Source: Gammaproteobacteria bacterium RIFOXYD12_FULL_61_37
GTDB taxonomy: Bacteria; Pseudomonadota; Gammaproteobacteria; Chromatiales; Chromatiaceae
DNA length: 33,979 nucleotides
Direction: 5' to 3'
Assembly (NCBI GenBank): GCA_001801995.1
Contig: MGZB01000036.1
Coordinates: forward strand, 1-33,979
How positions within the stretch are numbered: position 1 is the stretch's first letter; the number at the start of each line of letters is the position of its first letter. Under the pieces are notes generated by a model. The model saw only the letters and a list, made by a program, of their open reading frames with translations, was not told the DNA's origin and searched no databases. Positions 1 to 8,307 of the stretch are shown here, in pieces. The translations under genes and the position numbers were made by a program.

Positions 1-224
1 CCTTTGATCTCGTGATACGTTTTGGGACATCCGAGTCCCCGAAACGCACTCGATCTTCGGCTACTCATGAGGCCCCGGCTGCCCTGCGTCCACTGGCGTT
101 CCCACAAATGGCGCTACGGCTTGTCGGGATGCGCTTTGCCTAGCGCCTGGCGGCGGCCACGCTCGCGCCCTGCGCCTACCGGGGACTATCCGCCTCGCGC
201 TTCGCACTTCCTTGGCGGACAGCG

Positions 225-254
225 TCTGACAAAACTTCAGAAAAATCCTACAGA
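225..254 (+). repeat. Direct repeat flanking the RTX gene, left copy
   Basis: This 30-nt segment recurs at 5664-5694 in the same orientation with one inserted base and one mismatch. The two copies lie about 5.4 kb apart and bracket the whole RTX reading frame. The left copy is inside the open frame that continues into the RTX gene; the right copy is in non-coding sequence. I see no gene in 1-224: the frames there are short and look like shadows, and the RTX frame is closed by a TAG at 141-143. Confidence 0.8.
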
Positions 255-269
255 AGCGCGCAGCAGACG

Positions 270-3200
270 TTGCACTATGAAGGCGGTAGGCTTTCCAAGG
301 TCGTACAACCCTATGTCAACAGCCAAGGCGATACCCTGGGAACGATCTATTTTACCTTTGGCGAGGACGGAAAGCTGAACCTCGCCACGATATATGGCGA
401 TGACGGATCGATAACAAATATCAGCAATAGCAACGGCTCCCTCGACCGGATGATGAATCTGTTCGATCCCGACCAGATGAACCTGCATGATCTTCTCGGA
501 TCAATGGGTGTAGAAGAAGGTGGTGATACCTACATTACCGTCAAAATGCCCGATGGCCAGATACTCACCCTCATCAATCCCAACGCTGATGTCACCCACG
601 CCGACAACACCGTAACCGCCCTATCCGACTACGCCAACATGCTGCTGGAAGGCGCCGAAGCCCTCTCCCAGCACCTGGGCGACACCCTGTCCGACTTTCC
701 CCAATACCTCAGCGACTTTGCCCCCAGCATCATTTCCGACTTAGTGATGGGCGGCGACCTGGAAGAGGTTGCCGAGCAGTACGCCCTCCAGATCGCCACC
801 ACCATGGGCGTGGACACCCTGGCCAAGCTGTTCGACCTCAAGGCCAGCCCTGAAGAGCTGGCGAGTAAGGATTTCAAACTCTTCGATACCCCGGCGGGCC
901 AGGCCCTCAAGGGTGCCGTGGTCCAGTTTGCCGTAGTCGCCGCCTTGCGCGGCGATCAGATGCAGGCGGGGGACTATGCCAAGCTGGCGGCCAATGCCTC
1001 CATCCGCTTTGCGGTGACCGAGGTCGTAAAATCCCAACCCTGGGCGACGGAGATGGGCACCCATTACAAATGGGTCAGCGGGGAAGGGTTCAGGCCCGAG
1101 CAGAAGACAGGACTGACCCCGGCCGGTGCCGCTGCGGTTTCCGCAGCGATTACCTTCGTCTCCAACCTGCTGGACCATGGCTTCGAAGACTTTGAAGACA
1201 CCCTGGTCGAAACCGCCATTGCCGGTGCGACGACCTACATCGGCCAAGTGGTGGGCGCGGCCCTGATTCCGGTCCTTGGCCCACTGGCCCCTATCCTGGG
1301 TTCTGTATTGGGCTCTTACCTCGGCAGCCTCTTCGGAGGCCGCCAACTCCCCCCACCGCCGCCCCTCACCCAGACCGAAGTCAACGCCGATGGCAGTCAG
1401 ACGGTCTACATCACCGCAGCATCCAGTGGCTACGGCATCGCCGCCCGTTCCGGCTGGAACGACATCCTGGTGGGCGGGGCCGGGCATGACAACCTCATCG
1501 GCGCCGAGGGCGACAATGAACTTTACGGCAACGCGGGTGACGACCACCTGGAAGGTGGCATGGGGACGGACACCCTCGATGGCGGCGACGGCATCGACAC
1601 TCTGCTCGGCGGCAGCGGCGCCGGGATCGATACCCTCCTCGGCGGCAACGGCAACGACTGGCTCTATGGCGACGAGGTCGTGCTCGAAGGCATGACGGTG
1701 ACCGTCGAAGGCGGCAACGACATCATCCTGGCCGGGGCGGGCGACGACCGGGCCTGGGGAGGCAACGGCGACGACCAGATACTCGGCGAAGCGGGCGACG
1801 ACCATCTCTATGGCAACGAGGGGACAGACCAGCTCTACGGCGGTGAAGGGATCGACGACCTCCAGGGCGGCGCCGGTGATGACTATCTGTTCGGCGAAGC
1901 GGGCGACGATCACCTCTATGGCAACGAGGGGACAGACAACCTCTACGGCGGCGAAGGGAAAGACGATCTCCACGGCGGTGACGGCGGTGACCAGCTCTAC
2001 GGCGAAGCGGGCGACGACACGCTGTACGGGGAGAAAGGCCGCGACACCCTGGAAGGGGGCGATGGCAGCGACCAGCTTTACGGCGGTGAGGGCATCGACA
2101 GCCTCAACGGGGGCCTTGGTGTCGATTTTCTCTATGGCGAGTCCGGCGATGACATCCTCAACGGCGATCTGGGCAACGATACCTTGGACGGTGGCGAGGG
2201 CGACGACCTGCTGCTGGGCGGCATCGGCGATGATGTGCTGCTGGGCGGCGCGGGCAAGGATAGCCTCCTGGGTGAGATCGGCATCGATACCCTGGACGGT
2301 GGCGAAGGCGACGACGAACTCTCCGGCGGCAGCCAGGACGACATCCTCTATGGCGGGGCTGGAAATGACCGGCTCGACGGCGGTGACGGTGATGACCAAC
2401 TGGAAGCCGGCAGTGGCGACGACGAACTGCAAGGCGGCGCAGGCAACGATACCCTCATCGCCAGCAGCGGCAACGACCGTCTCGAAGGCGGAGAAGGGAA
2501 CGACACCTACCAGCTCGACCTGGCCGCCGGCCAGACCCGCATCCAGGACCAGAGCGGCCGGGATGTCATCCAACTCGACGCTCGCTACCAAGTCAAAGAC
2601 ATCGTCCTGGAAAAGGACGGCAACGACCTCCTCATCCGTGAGCGCACCGATGCCAGCCACAGTGTCCGCATCGAAGGCCAGTTCGCCGGAAGCGGCCCCG
2701 TCATCGAAGCCATCCAGTTCGCCGACGGCTATAGCCTCGACACCGCCAGCCTCATCATCGGCAGCGAGGCCGACGACAGCCTCATCGGCACCGAACAGAA
2801 CGACAGCCTGCTGGGACTCGGTGGCAACGACAACATCCTCGGCCAGGGCGGCGACGACTATCTGGACGGCGGCCCCGGTGACGATGTCATCTACGGCGGA
2901 CAGGGCAACGACCTCCTGCAAGGCTCCGGCCAGGATGACCTTCTCTCCGGCGACGAAGGCGATGATCGCCTCATCGACGGCGCGGGCAATGACATCCTCA
3001 TCGGCGCCCAGGGCAACGACCGCTTCATCATCCTGAACAACGCCGGCGACCAGGACAAAATCGCCGACTTCCGCCGGGGAGAAGACCAGATCGACCTCAG
3101 CGCCTTCGGTCGATCCTTCGTCAGCCTCAAACAAATGCAGTACTTCGGCGACCGCATCAGCCAGCAGGGCGCCAACACCGCCATTGCCCTGGCCACCGGC

Positions 3201-5573
3201 CAGGTGCTGACCCTCGACGACACCCAGGCCGCCAGTCTGTCCAGCGGCGATCTGATCTTCGATCTGAACCAGATCAACGGCACCCAAGGGACCGGCGACA
3301 ACGATAGCCTCCAGGGCACCCAGGGCAACGACAGCCTTCTCGACGGCCAGGGCTTCGACATCCTCAGCGGCGGCGCCGGGCGCGATACCTTTACCTTCAC
3401 CCAAGGCCAAGGTGACATCGACACCCTCACCGACTTCAATCTCAATGAAGACCAGATCGATCTCAGTGCCCTCGATCAGGTCATCCACTTCCACCAGCTC
3501 AACCTGGAACAGAAAGGCAACGATACCCTCATCCACTTCAGCGGGAATCAGCACCTGATCCTGGAGAACGTGCAGAAGGACCAGCTCCGGGCGGACCACT
3601 TCCGCTTCGATGCCTTTGAGGACAAGACCGACATCGCCCGCTTCAACGGCGCCATTACCCACGACTTCGCCCAGGACGGCCTCATCGAAGACAACAGCCG
3701 GGACCTGCGCGACGGCCTCGATGCCCTGCGCGACTTCGCCGCGTCACAACAACAGGTCAACACCCCCAGCTTCAACCCCGGCGCCCAATACAGCGACAGC
3801 CAAGTCACCGACTTCAATGACAGCGCCAATATCTGGAACAACGGCGTCGATTACGTCCTCTATAACCAGGAGTACTGGGTGCGCACCGGCGGCAAGCGCA
3901 ACAAACGCTGGGAACTGCAGCGGGATACCAACTTCGGCGGCACCAACGCCGATGACGTCATGCATGGCAACTGGTGGTCGGAAAACCTCTACGGCTACAA
4001 CGGCCACGATCTCATCTACGGCAACAACGGCAACGACGGCCTCTTTGGCGGCGACGGCAACGACTACCTGGACGGCGGCAATGATCAGGACAGTCTCTAC
4101 GGCGAGAACGGTCATGACCTCCTGCTCGGCGGCAATGGCAACGATTACCTGAACGGCGGCAACGACAACGACCGCCTCTACGGCCAGGAGGGCAACGACA
4201 GCCTCTATGGCGAGGCCGGCGACGATTGGCTCCAGGGCGAGAACGGTGATGACAACCTCAACGGCGGCACTGGCAACGACCTGCTCCAGGGCCAGGACGG
4301 CAACGACAGCCTCATCGGCGACCGTGGTAACGATATCCTCCAGGGCGGGGCCGGTGACGACAGCCTGCAAGGCAACCACGGCAACGACGATCTGGATGGC
4401 GGCACAGGCAACGACAGTCTCTACGGCCAGATGGGCAATGACCGCCTGATGGGCAGTGACGGCAACGACACTCTCAACGGCGGCACGGGCTCCGACCTGC
4501 TCTACGGCGGCGCGGGGGATGACACCCTGCTGGGTGATGCCCAGGCCAACGATTACGACCAGCTCAGTGAGTTGCAGACCTTCTACCGCACCGTCGGCTA
4601 CAGAGTTCGTATTAGTAGGTTCCGATCCGCCTACCGCACCCGCACCGAGGCCTATCAGGCCTGGGTGGTACTGGAGCGCGAAGGGGGCGCGGCCGACCTC
4701 CTCTATGGCGGCGACGGCAACGACAGCCTGTTCGGTTACGACGGCGACGACGTCCTCTACGGCGACAGCGGCAACGACCGCCTGGACGGCGGCGCGGGCG
4801 ACGATGTCCTGTTCGCGAACCAAGGCAACGACTACCTGGAAGGCAGCGCCGGCAACGACCTCATCTACGGCGACAGCGGCGACAACTGGATCCACGGCGG
4901 AGCCGGCATCGATGTCATCTACGGCGGCACGGGCAACGAAGTCATCCACGGCGGTTCCGGCAGCGACCTGATCGAGGCCGGCGCGGGCAGCGACCTCGTC
5001 AACGGCGGCACCAACGACGACCTCATCACCGGCGGCGAAGGGAACGACCACCTGCTGGGCGGTCAGGGCAACGACCTGATCTACGGCGATGGAGGTGACG
5101 ACCTCATCGAAGGGGGCGAGGGCCATGATGAACTTTACGGCGGAACCGGCAAGGATGCCCTCTACGGTCAGGCGGGCAGTGACCTCCTCTACGGCGAGGC
5201 CGGCAACGACCTATTGGCGGGCGGGGCGGACAACGACCGGCTCTACGGCGGGGACGGTGCCGACCTGCTGCAAGGGGGTGACGGCAACGACCACCTGGCG
5301 GGCCAAGCGGGGGCCGACGTGCTATTCGGCGGTGCCGGGGCCGACATTTTCTACTTTGGCGCCCTCAGCGACAGCACCTTGAACGAAGTGGACATCATCG
5401 CCGACTTCGAGGCCCAGGACCGCATCGATCTGAGCCAGCTCCACATCGGCTATGACGATCTCAACTTCAGCTTCACGGAGAACACTACCGACATCCAGAT
5501 CGACGGCAGCGACTTCGACTTCCGTCTCCTGGGTCAGCATCAGTTGACCCAGGATCACTTTGTGATGTCGTAG
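270..5573 (+). CDS. Large RTX (hemolysin-type) calcium-binding protein, probably type I secreted; 5' end uncertain
   Basis: The predicted protein has 1767 residues. An N-terminal non-repeat part (about 1-395) includes a glycine-zipper-like hydrophobic stretch near 319-358 and a proline run after it. Blocks of the nonapeptide GGxGxDxUx lie at about 397-745, 836-915, 1010-1035, 1226-1425 and 1473-1690. Between the first two blocks (745-833) is a segment like the hemolysin-type calcium-binding related domain. The tail (1691-1767) has the D-x-I-x-D-F and D-x-I-D-L-S pattern of serralysin-like C-termini, fitting an uncleaved C-terminal type I secretion signal. RTX repeats fold into beta-rolls when they bind calcium outside the cell. 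No ABC exporter or membrane fusion protein is in the window. The TTG start has no evident ribosome binding site, and the frame stays open back to 144 without an ATG, GTG or TTG, so the gene may have lost its true 5' end. Function (toxin, adhesin or surface layer) cannot be decided. Confidence 0.85.
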   Translation: MHYEGGRLSKVVQPYVNSQGDTLGTIYFTFGEDGKLNLATIYGDDGSITNISNSNGSLDRMMNLFDPDQMNLHDLLGSMGVEEGGDTYITVKMPDGQILTLINPNADVTHADNTVTALSDYANMLLEGAEALSQHLGDTLSDFPQYLSDFAPSIISDLVMGGDLEEVAEQYALQIATTMGVDTLAKLFDLKASPEELASKDFKLFDTPAGQALKGAVVQFAVVAALRGDQMQAGDYAKLAANASIRFAVTEVVKSQPWATEMGTHYKWVSGEGFRPEQKTGLTPAGAAAVSAAITFVSNLLDHGFEDFEDTLVETAIAGATTYIGQVVGAALIPVLGPLAPILGSVLGSYLGSLFGGRQLPPPPPLTQTEVNADGSQTVYITAASSGYGIAARSGWNDILVGGAGHDNLIGAEGDNELYGNAGDDHLEGGMGTDTLDGGDGIDTLLGGSGAGIDTLLGGNGNDWLYGDEVVLEGMTVTVEGGNDIILAGAGDDRAWGGNGDDQILGEAGDDHLYGNEGTDQLYGGEGIDDLQGGAGDDYLFGEAGDDHLYGNEGTDNLYGGEGKDDLHGGDGGDQLYGEAGDDTLYGEKGRDTLEGGDGSDQLYGGEGIDSLNGGLGVDFLYGESGDDILNGDLGNDTLDGGEGDDLLLGGIGDDVLLGGAGKDSLLGEIGIDTLDGGEGDDELSGGSQDDILYGGAGNDRLDGGDGDDQLEAGSGDDELQGGAGNDTLIASSGNDRLEGGEGNDTYQLDLAAGQTRIQDQSGRDVIQLDARYQVKDIVLEKDGNDLLIRERTDASHSVRIEGQFAGSGPVIEAIQFADGYSLDTASLIIGSEADDSLIGTEQNDSLLGLGGNDNILGQGGDDYLDGGPGDDVIYGGQGNDLLQGSGQDDLLSGDEGDDRLIDGAGNDILIGAQGNDRFIILNNAGDQDKIADFRRGEDQIDLSAFGRSFVSLKQMQYFGDRISQQGANTAIALATGQVLTLDDTQAASLSSGDLIFDLNQINGTQGTGDNDSLQGTQGNDSLLDGQGFDILSGGAGRDTFTFTQGQGDIDTLTDFNLNEDQIDLSALDQVIHFHQLNLEQKGNDTLIHFSGNQHLILENVQKDQLRADHFRFDAFEDKTDIARFNGAITHDFAQDGLIEDNSRDLRDGLDALRDFAASQQQVNTPSFNPGAQYSDSQVTDFNDSANIWNNGVDYVLYNQEYWVRTGGKRNKRWELQRDTNFGGTNADDVMHGNWWSENLYGYNGHDLIYGNNGNDGLFGGDGNDYLDGGNDQDSLYGENGHDLLLGGNGNDYLNGGNDNDRLYGQEGNDSLYGEAGDDWLQGENGDDNLNGGTGNDLLQGQDGNDSLIGDRGNDILQGGAGDDSLQGNHGNDDLDGGTGNDSLYGQMGNDRLMGSDGNDTLNGGTGSDLLYGGAGDDTLLGDAQANDYDQLSELQTFYRTVGYRVRISRFRSAYRTRTEAYQAWVVLEREGGAADLLYGGDGNDSLFGYDGDDVLYGDSGNDRLDGGAGDDVLFANQGNDYLEGSAGNDLIYGDSGDNWIHGGAGIDVIYGGTGNEVIHGGSGSDLIEAGAGSDLVNGGTNDDLITGGEGNDHLLGGQGNDLIYGDGGDDLIEGGEGHDELYGGTGKDALYGQAGSDLLYGEAGNDLLAGGADNDRLYGGDGADLLQGGDGNDHLAGQAGADVLFGGAGADIFYFGALSDSTLNEVDIIADFEAQDRIDLSQLHIGYDDLNFSFTENTTDIQIDGSDFDFRLLGQHQLTQDHFVMS
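1785..2000 (+). repeat. Recent 108-bp tandem duplication inside the RTX block
   Basis: Two adjacent 108-bp units (1785-1892 and 1893-2000), each coding for 36 residues or four nonapeptides, are nearly identical in their first half. Both start with the residues GEAGDDHLYGNEGTD, and their DNA differs there at only a few third positions. The exact multiple of 27 bp keeps both frame and beta-roll register, which suggests growth of the array by unequal recombination. Confidence 0.75.
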
Positions 5574-5597
5574 GCGAACAGCGAACAGCGAACAGCG
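5574..5597 (+). repeat. Tandem heptanucleotide GCGAACA x3.5 directly after the RTX stop
   Basis: The base after the TAG stop (5571-5573) begins three perfect copies of GCGAACA followed by a partial GCGA. This is a simple tandem repeat with no evident function. It could vary in copy number by slippage. Confidence 0.8.
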
Positions 5598-5605
5598 ACT
5601 CGGGC

Positions 5606-5632
5606 CGGGCGGCACTCGATGAGTGCCGCCCG
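5606..5632 (+). terminator. Hairpin after the RTX gene, possible terminator
   Basis: A 12-bp perfect GC-rich stem (5606-5617 with 5621-5632) closes a 3-nt loop (GAT), 33 nt past the RTX stop codon. There is no T-run directly after it, so it is either an imperfect intrinsic terminator or a 3'-end-protecting stem. Confidence 0.5.
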
Positions 5633-6048
5633 CAAGGGAGTGAAAAAATCAGTTTCAGATTTTTCTGACAAGAACTTCAGAAAAAACCTACAGACAATGA
5701 AAAGCCGACCTGATATTAAACCCCGTGCCGAATGTGGAAGGACGTTGGAAATCCCCTCGGCAGATGGAGAACGGAGCGATGCAGAAATACCCAGCAACGA
5801 CATCCCGCCGCACTGAATCGAGCCTCTCTTGGGCTATCGAAGCCCGTGGTGTCGGCTCTCAAGAGCCATGGGCGGCTCTGGACGGATTTGTTCCGGCTTG
5901 TTCGGGCCATTCGTTGAATGCGTTGCAGGAGAAAAGATTTGGAATCCGCGAATGAGGTGGTGTGCCCCAACCGCAGCCTGTCGGGCTGAGATTATCGAGA
6001 ACCAGAGAAGGAATATGAGATTGATTCAACACTGGCAGCTATTTCATT
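5633..6048. other. Gap without a supported gene
   Basis: Apart from the right copy of the direct repeat at 5664-5694, I see no convincing gene. Several overlapping short frames exist on both strands, none with a clear ribosome binding site or recognisable product. Base composition turns AT-richer from about 5990 onward, matching the remnant on the far side of the IS30 element. Confidence 0.6.
5664..5694 (+). repeat. Direct repeat flanking the RTX gene, right copy
   Basis: This 31-nt segment matches 225-254 with one indel and one mismatch. It is preceded by an AT-rich tract (5641-5664) and followed by a short ATG-led frame at 5697 that I do not recognise. It could be the leader of a second RTX-like gene that was lost, or a recombination site. 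Confidence 0.8.
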
Positions 6049-6219
6049 ATGTTTACTGAGTCATGCCCGGACAACATTATTCAGGTCCTTAGAATATATC
6101 GCAAAGCCACGGGCGATCCATTCCATCCGGCTCTATTCATGGTGGGCGGCACGGCGTGCTTTGTGTTTTCATATTTTTACATAAGGAAACATGTTTATTG
6201 GGGGCGGGCTCTAAAATGA
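6049..6219 (+). pseudogene. Small membrane-protein reading frame cut off at the IS30 left end
   Basis: An ATG at 6049 opens 56 codons with a single hydrophobic segment (about residues 28-44, from PALFMVGG to FSYFYI) followed by basic residues. The stop codon TGA (6217-6219) is the first three bases of the IS30 inverted repeat, so the native frame presumably went further. Codons are AT-richer than in the flanking housekeeping genes. I tried joining the left side to the sequence after the right IS end, assuming a 2- or 3-bp target duplication. Neither restores the frame of the membrane protein at 7322-7594, so a single interrupted gene is possible but not shown. There is no clear ribosome binding site. 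Confidence 0.45.
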
Positions 6220-7263
6220 AGTGCAACACCTGTAGGCTAATGCCAGAGGTGTGCAAATGGGAAAGAATTATCAGCAGTTGACGACGGATGAAAGGAATTT
6301 CATTCAGAGAGGCTTGAACGAAGGATTGAAGTCATCGGAGATCGCGCGCCGGATGGGGCGGAACCGAAGCACAGTAAGCCGTGAGTTATCGCGGGGAAAG
6401 CAGGGGACGAGTTACGACGCGGTGACGGGAGCAGCCACGGCCCGGAGTCGACGTCGCCGAGGCCGGCGCAAGCTGGACGAGGGCTCCCCCCTATTATCTG
6501 ATGTCAGGCGTTCGCTGTTGCTGGATGGCTGGTCGCCGGAACAGATAGCCGGACGGTTGAAACAGCAACACGCGCCAGATAAGGCCCGGCAGGTGTCACA
6601 CGAAACGATTTACGCCTACATCTACGCCCAGCCCCGGGGAGAGCTCAGGCGATTACTGATCGGGGCCTTGCGGCAGTCACACAAAGAGCGGCTGCCCCGT
6701 TCTCGCGGCAAGGACCGGCGCGGGCGTCTACGTGACATGGTCTCGATTCATGAACGGCCGGAGGAAGTCCTGGGGCGGCAGGTGGCCGGGCACTGGGAGG
6801 GCGATCTCATCAAAGGGGCCGGTAACCAGAGCGCGGTGGGCACCCTGGTGGAACGCAAGAGCCGTTACCTGTTGCTGGTCAAGCTCGATGGTGCGGATGC
6901 CGCGTCGGTGTTGGAAGGCTTCACCCGGCGCATGAGAACCTTGCCGGCGGCCACGCGCAAGACACTGACCTACGACCAGGGCAAAGAGATGGCCCGTCAC
7001 CCCGAGCTGGCGCAGCGGCTGAACATCAAGGTCTATTTCGCCGATCCGCACAGCCCCTGGCAGCGGCCAACGAACGAGAATACCAACGGACTGATCCGCG
7101 AGTACCTGCCCAAAGGAATGGACCTGTCTGACGTTTCTCAACGGCAACTGACCCAGATCGCCACCGCATTGAATACGCGGCCCAGAAAATGTTTAAACTT
7201 CCTCACTCCGGAAGAAGTCATGAACCAGGAAATCAGTCAGTTATCTTGTCGTGTTGCACTTCA
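6217..7263 (+). mobile_element. IS30-family insertion sequence, apparently complete
   Basis: The element is bounded by a 13-nt perfect inverted repeat, TGAAGTGCAACAC at 6217-6229 and its complement at 7251-7263, with weaker similarity further in. The outer ends may extend by a base or two. An AA on both sides is compatible with a 2-bp target duplication, short as expected for this family. The length of about 1.05 kb and a single full-length transposase gene are typical. It lies in the AT-rich accessory zone between the RTX gene and relA. Confidence 0.85.
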
Positions 7264-7270
7264 AACTTGA
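6257..7270 (+). CDS. IS30-family transposase
   Basis: This is a DDE transposase of 337 residues from the ATG at 6257. The upstream GTG at 6251 is less likely because AGAGG at 6245-6249 is spaced 7 nt from the ATG and only 1 nt from the GTG. The N-terminus has the IS30 helix-turn-helix (QQLTTDERNFI, then SEIARRMGRNRSTVSRE). The catalytic triad is visible: D183 in WEGDLI, D240 in LTYDQGKE and E274 in NENTNGLIREY, with the 33-residue D-E spacing usual for IS30. No frameshift is seen, so it is probably active. The frame runs through the right inverted repeat (residues SCRVALQ) and takes its TGA from the bases just outside the element, so the C-terminus depends on the insertion site. Confidence 0.93.
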   Translation: MGKNYQQLTTDERNFIQRGLNEGLKSSEIARRMGRNRSTVSRELSRGKQGTSYDAVTGAATARSRRRRGRRKLDEGSPLLSDVRRSLLLDGWSPEQIAGRLKQQHAPDKARQVSHETIYAYIYAQPRGELRRLLIGALRQSHKERLPRSRGKDRRGRLRDMVSIHERPEEVLGRQVAGHWEGDLIKGAGNQSAVGTLVERKSRYLLLVKLDGADAASVLEGFTRRMRTLPAATRKTLTYDQGKEMARHPELAQRLNIKVYFADPHSPWQRPTNENTNGLIREYLPKGMDLSDVSQRQLTQIATALNTRPRKCLNFLTPEEVMNQEISQLSCRVALQT

Positions 7271-7321
7271 AACCGCCGGGTAATAACATACTCTTTTGGT
7301 GTATTCTTTTATCTCTATCTA

Positions 7322-7594
7322 ATGATGTTAGTTGTCATTCTTGGAGTGGTGAGTCGTTGCATATTAAAAGACAGCATTGATGTGGCAGAAATAGGGGCTG
7401 GCATGCTCGCTGCCTCATTTCTTTACCTACCATTCACTTGCTTGTTCATATATGCCACTGCTTTAGTTTATAAATATAGAAGGATGGATGGGCCAGGCGA
7501 TGCGCACAAAGTAAGGAGTCATGCGTTCAGTATACTTTTTTTGTGGTTAGTGTTCAGTTTACTATATTCGCTGCTTAGTGGCGGCGGTTTCTAA
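7322..7594 (+). CDS. Hypothetical small membrane protein
   Basis: The frame codes for 90 residues with three hydrophobic segments: MMLVVILGVV at the start, about 28-48 (GMLAASFLYLPFTCLFIYAT) and about 70-85 (FSILFLWLVFSLLYSLL). A basic YKYRRMDG loop lies between the last two. The frame is also open upstream to 7271 without a start codon and with further hydrophobic codons, so the gene may be the 3' part of a longer one whose beginning was disrupted by the adjacent IS30. It ends 20 nt before the next frame. I do not recognise the family. It is AT-rich compared with the core genes around it, which suggests horizontal origin. Confidence 0.5.
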   Translation: MMLVVILGVVSRCILKDSIDVAEIGAGMLAASFLYLPFTCLFIYATALVYKYRRMDGPGDAHKVRSHAFSILFLWLVFSLLYSLLSGGGF

Positions 7595-7614
7595 ATAAAT
7601 AATGGAGGAATGTC

Positions 7615-8307
7615 GTGTCTACAGAAACACCAATGAGATATGACGGAAGCGTTTTTCAGTACGCAATAAGTTATGGGAATACTACCAAGCAGGTTGCCGA
7701 GGCATTGGGCCTTAATAATTATGGAATTACCCAAACGGCGATAAGCGGGGCCATATTAGAAGAGATTAATGATCGATTCGAATCGACTACAGAGGTCATC
7801 AAGCAATGGTGGGGCGACAATCAGGCCAACGCCGTATTACTTACCCAACAGGGAATTCGATCTGAGTATGAAGAGTGGCGTAGTAAACCCGCAGCTGACA
7901 GGCTTGACATCGACTGGCCGAACAAACTTCTTCTTGACCCAATATTCCTGGACCTTGGTCCTGGCAATATACAAGGTATTTATGGAATTCCCAAAGTTCC
8001 AACCCCTCTTGTGACAAGGATCAGTTTCGCCCAAGGCTGGGAGCGAACAGAGTTATGGCGATCTGGAAATCACACCCGCCGCCGTACCTCCAGCACATCG
8101 GGTAACTGGGCGACCTTGTCCAGGATACGGCTCAACTGTCCCATGTCGGCGATCTCGACGGTGAAGCGGAATTCGGCGGTGTCTTTGCGTTTGTCGCTTT
8201 GGCTGCTGACGCCGAGCACGTCCACTTCCTCGTTGGTGAAGATGGAGGAGATGTCGCGCAGCAGGCCGCGCCGGTCGCCGGCGACCACCCGGATGTCTAC
8301 GGGGTAG
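7615..8307 (+). pseudogene. Truncated gene of unknown function running into relA
   Basis: A GTG start at 7615 follows a good ribosome binding site (GGAGG at 7603-7607). The first 140-150 residues look like genuine protein (start MSTETPMRYDGSVFQ; acidic and mixed; motif LLLDPIFLDLGPGN near residue 105), in AT-rich sequence. From about 8050 the composition jumps to GC-rich, and the remaining codons to 8307 read antisense through the relA 3' end, giving an arginine/serine-rich nonsense tail. So the native 3' part has been lost at a junction within about 8040-8070. The phrase DPIFLDLGPGN recalls the LDLxGDG motif seen in some RTX-type proteins; a link to the RTX gene at 270-5573 is only a guess. 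Confidence 0.55.

Noticed and set aside
22-378. 118-codon frame at the left edge
   Set aside because: Overlaps the RTX 5' region in another frame, has no ribosome binding site and an implausible Arg/Pro-rich product.
741-3662. A 973-codon open frame antisense to the RTX gene, and another of 460 codons at 3744-5126
   Set aside because: These arise from the repetitive GGC/GAC codon pattern of the RTX repeats read on the other strand; the products are low-complexity (VVALGADE-like) with no domain.
397-5400. Regularly spaced repeats that might suggest a CRISPR array or satellite
   Set aside because: The period is 27 bp in phase with codons and encodes the GGxGxDxUx nonapeptide, so it is a protein repeat.
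5619-6059. Several 60-84 codon frames on both strands between the RTX gene and IS30
   Set aside because: They overlap one another and give no hydrophobic or conserved pattern; one of them runs through the direct repeat.
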